A stretch of DNA of 64,000 nt from Hydractinia symbiolongicarpus (taxonomy: Eukaryota > Cnidaria > Hydrozoa > Anthoathecata > Hydractiniidae). The DNA lies in NCBI RefSeq assembly GCF_029227915.1, contig NC_079880.1, forward strand, positions 6,760,001 through 6,824,000. The letters are read 5' to 3'. Numbering within the stretch: the first letter of the stretch is position 1; each line of letters starts with the position of its first letter. The position numbers and the translations under genes were made by a program. This document shows, in pieces, positions 63,001 through 64,000 of this stretch. Under the pieces are notes generated by a model. That model was given only the letters and a program-made list of their open reading frames with translations, did not search any database and had not been told where the DNA came from.

Positions 63001-64000
63001 GTGATAAATGAGGCAATTGAACTCCAAGAAATATCATTCATCTTAATTTGACATAATTGCCGGAACTCGGCGATTACACTGGGCGCTGTGGTAGCGCTTC
63101 ATTTAAAAATTTATATAAATAAGTCATTCTTTACCGTGGGACCAATCCTAGCCGTTATCGCGCGCTGAAGAAATAGCGACAGTTTCAAAAACTCCATTAC
63201 ATTGACTTTCTAACGGTGTCAGTTCGTTTGAGTTACAAAGGTTGGGTCACATATTCGTACCAACATGTATTTAGCGATATTTCTCTGATATTACTAGATT
63301 GCTTCGCTTTTAACAATGAAACGATTGACTGTGGGACTTCATTGCACTAACTTTGGACTGTGACCTGATAAATGTGATGTATGAGACAATTGGACTCCAA
63401 GAAATACCATTCATCTTAATTTTACATGATTACCGGACCTCAGCGATTACACTTGGCGCTGTGGTAGCGCTTCATTTAAAAATTTATATAAATAAGTCAT
63501 TCTTTACCGTGGGTCCAATCCTAGCCGTTATAGCGCGCTGAAGAAATAGCGACAGTTTCAAAAACTGCATTACATTGACTTTCTAACGGTGTCAGTCCGT
63601 TTGAGTTACAATGGTTGGGTCACATATTCGTACCAACATGTATTTAGCGATATTTTTCTAATATTACTAGATTGCTTCTCTTTTAACAGTGAAACGATTG
63701 ACTGTGGGACTTAATTGAACTAACTTTGGACTGCGACCTTATAAAAGTGAAAGTGAGACAATTGAACTCCAAGAAATAACATTCTTCTTAATTTGACATG
63801 ATTGCCGGAACTCAGCGATTACACTGGGCACTGTGGTAGCGCTTCATTTAAAAACTTAGATAAATAAGTCATTCTTTACCGTGGGACCAATCCTAGCCGT
63901 TATCGCGCGCTGAAGAAATAGCGACAGTTTCAAAAACTGCATTACGTTGACTTTCTAACGGTGTCAGTCCGTTTGAGTTACAATGGTTGGGTCACATATT
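60062..64000 (+). repeat. Terminal satellite stretch, mixed A/B/C/D monomers
   Basis: About ten and a half monomers run to the window edge. The first part repeats the stretch after MITE copy 3. C-type marks (ACATGCATTTGGCG, TTGAATGTGGGAC) appear near 61771, 62151 and 62893. Around 62640-62800 monomers are unusually diverged (CATTCTTTTTGATTTG, TTACACCGGGCGC, GTAGCGCATGCTG). The final 280 bp again resembles 42860-43130, with TATAAAAGTGAAAG and CATTACGTTGAC. A 62-codon frame at 63353 is an accident of the repeat. Confidence 0.85.

Larger units (their letters stand above)
1..64000 (+). repeat. 372-bp satellite DNA array, head-to-tail across the window
   Basis: The same unit recurs from the first to the last base, broken only by four MITE copies. 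Using the conserved CAGCGATTACACTGG block as a marker, successive starts near 239, 612, 983, 1356, 1728, 2101, 2473, 2845 and 3218 are 371-373 bp apart. All monomers seen have the same orientation. If the unit is cut at its TTAA (CTTCTTAATT), type A is 373 bp, B 372, C about 374 and D about 373. No reading frame stays open through a monomer in a way that suggests a protein. The length is close to two nucleosome repeats, which is common for satellites; a centromeric or heterochromatic location is plausible but not shown by sequence. Both ends of the array lie outside the window. Confidence 0.98.

Noticed and set aside
63353-63541. A 62-codon open frame near the right edge
   Set aside because: It is composed of ordinary satellite sequence; neighbouring monomers have stops in the equivalent frame.
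1-64000. CRISPR-like array
   Set aside because: Units are about 372 bp and similar throughout, without short direct repeats separated by unique spacers.

Overview
The whole window is one long head-to-tail satellite DNA array from a eukaryote, probably an invertebrate animal, but the sequence alone does not identify the species. The basic unit is about 372 bp (371-375 bp), AT-rich, and always in the same orientation. By arithmetic there are roughly 165 monomers. I see no convincing protein-coding gene, rRNA, true tRNA, CRISPR array or bacterial-type operon. Stop codons interrupt every frame, and the few open stretches of 60-77 codons run across repeat monomers or homopolymer tracts.

Monomers fall into at least four diverged types plus hybrids. 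I call them A (marker ACATGTATTTAGCG), B (AAAATGTATTTCGTG), C (ACATGCATTTGGCG) and D (TTATCCCACGCTGAAG, GTGTTGCAACGG). From 1 to about 37.3 kb the array is mostly a regular A-B dimer (about 745 bp) that has been re-amplified in nested blocks. Every repeat offset I could measure is a whole number of monomers: 1,117 (3), 2,234 (6), 3,727 (10), 9,311 (25), 9,683 (26), 11,917 (32) and 29,051 (78). The layout reads X (1-7331), Y (7332-12404), Z (12405-19729), Y' (19730-21715), Z' (21716-29040), X' (29041-36382). X/X' and Z/Z' differ by only a handful of bases over about 7.3 kb each.

From about 37.3 kb to the end the array is an older-looking mosaic of A, B, C, D and hybrid monomers. It has its own local amplifications: 3-mer of 1,114 bp, 4-mer of 1,489, 5-mer of 1,861, 10-mer of 3,721, and a 2,610-bp unit that carries a transposon. 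Four copies of a 0.74-0.76 kb non-autonomous DNA transposon lie here, one of them 5'-truncated. They have CCCTATTCGGTC ends, TTAA flanks and G-run/C-run palindromes near both ends, which fits a piggyBac-type MITE. All four end at the same TTAA of the monomer with the same type of B monomer downstream. This suggests one insertion that was then spread by satellite recombination.

The repeats do not work together as a gene system. The biology visible is repeat turnover: in-register unequal exchange or replication-based amplification, hitch-hiking of a MITE, CpG-decay variants that point to DNA methylation, and a tRNA-like pair of A-box/B-box motifs in each monomer that may be a trace of the satellite's origin.
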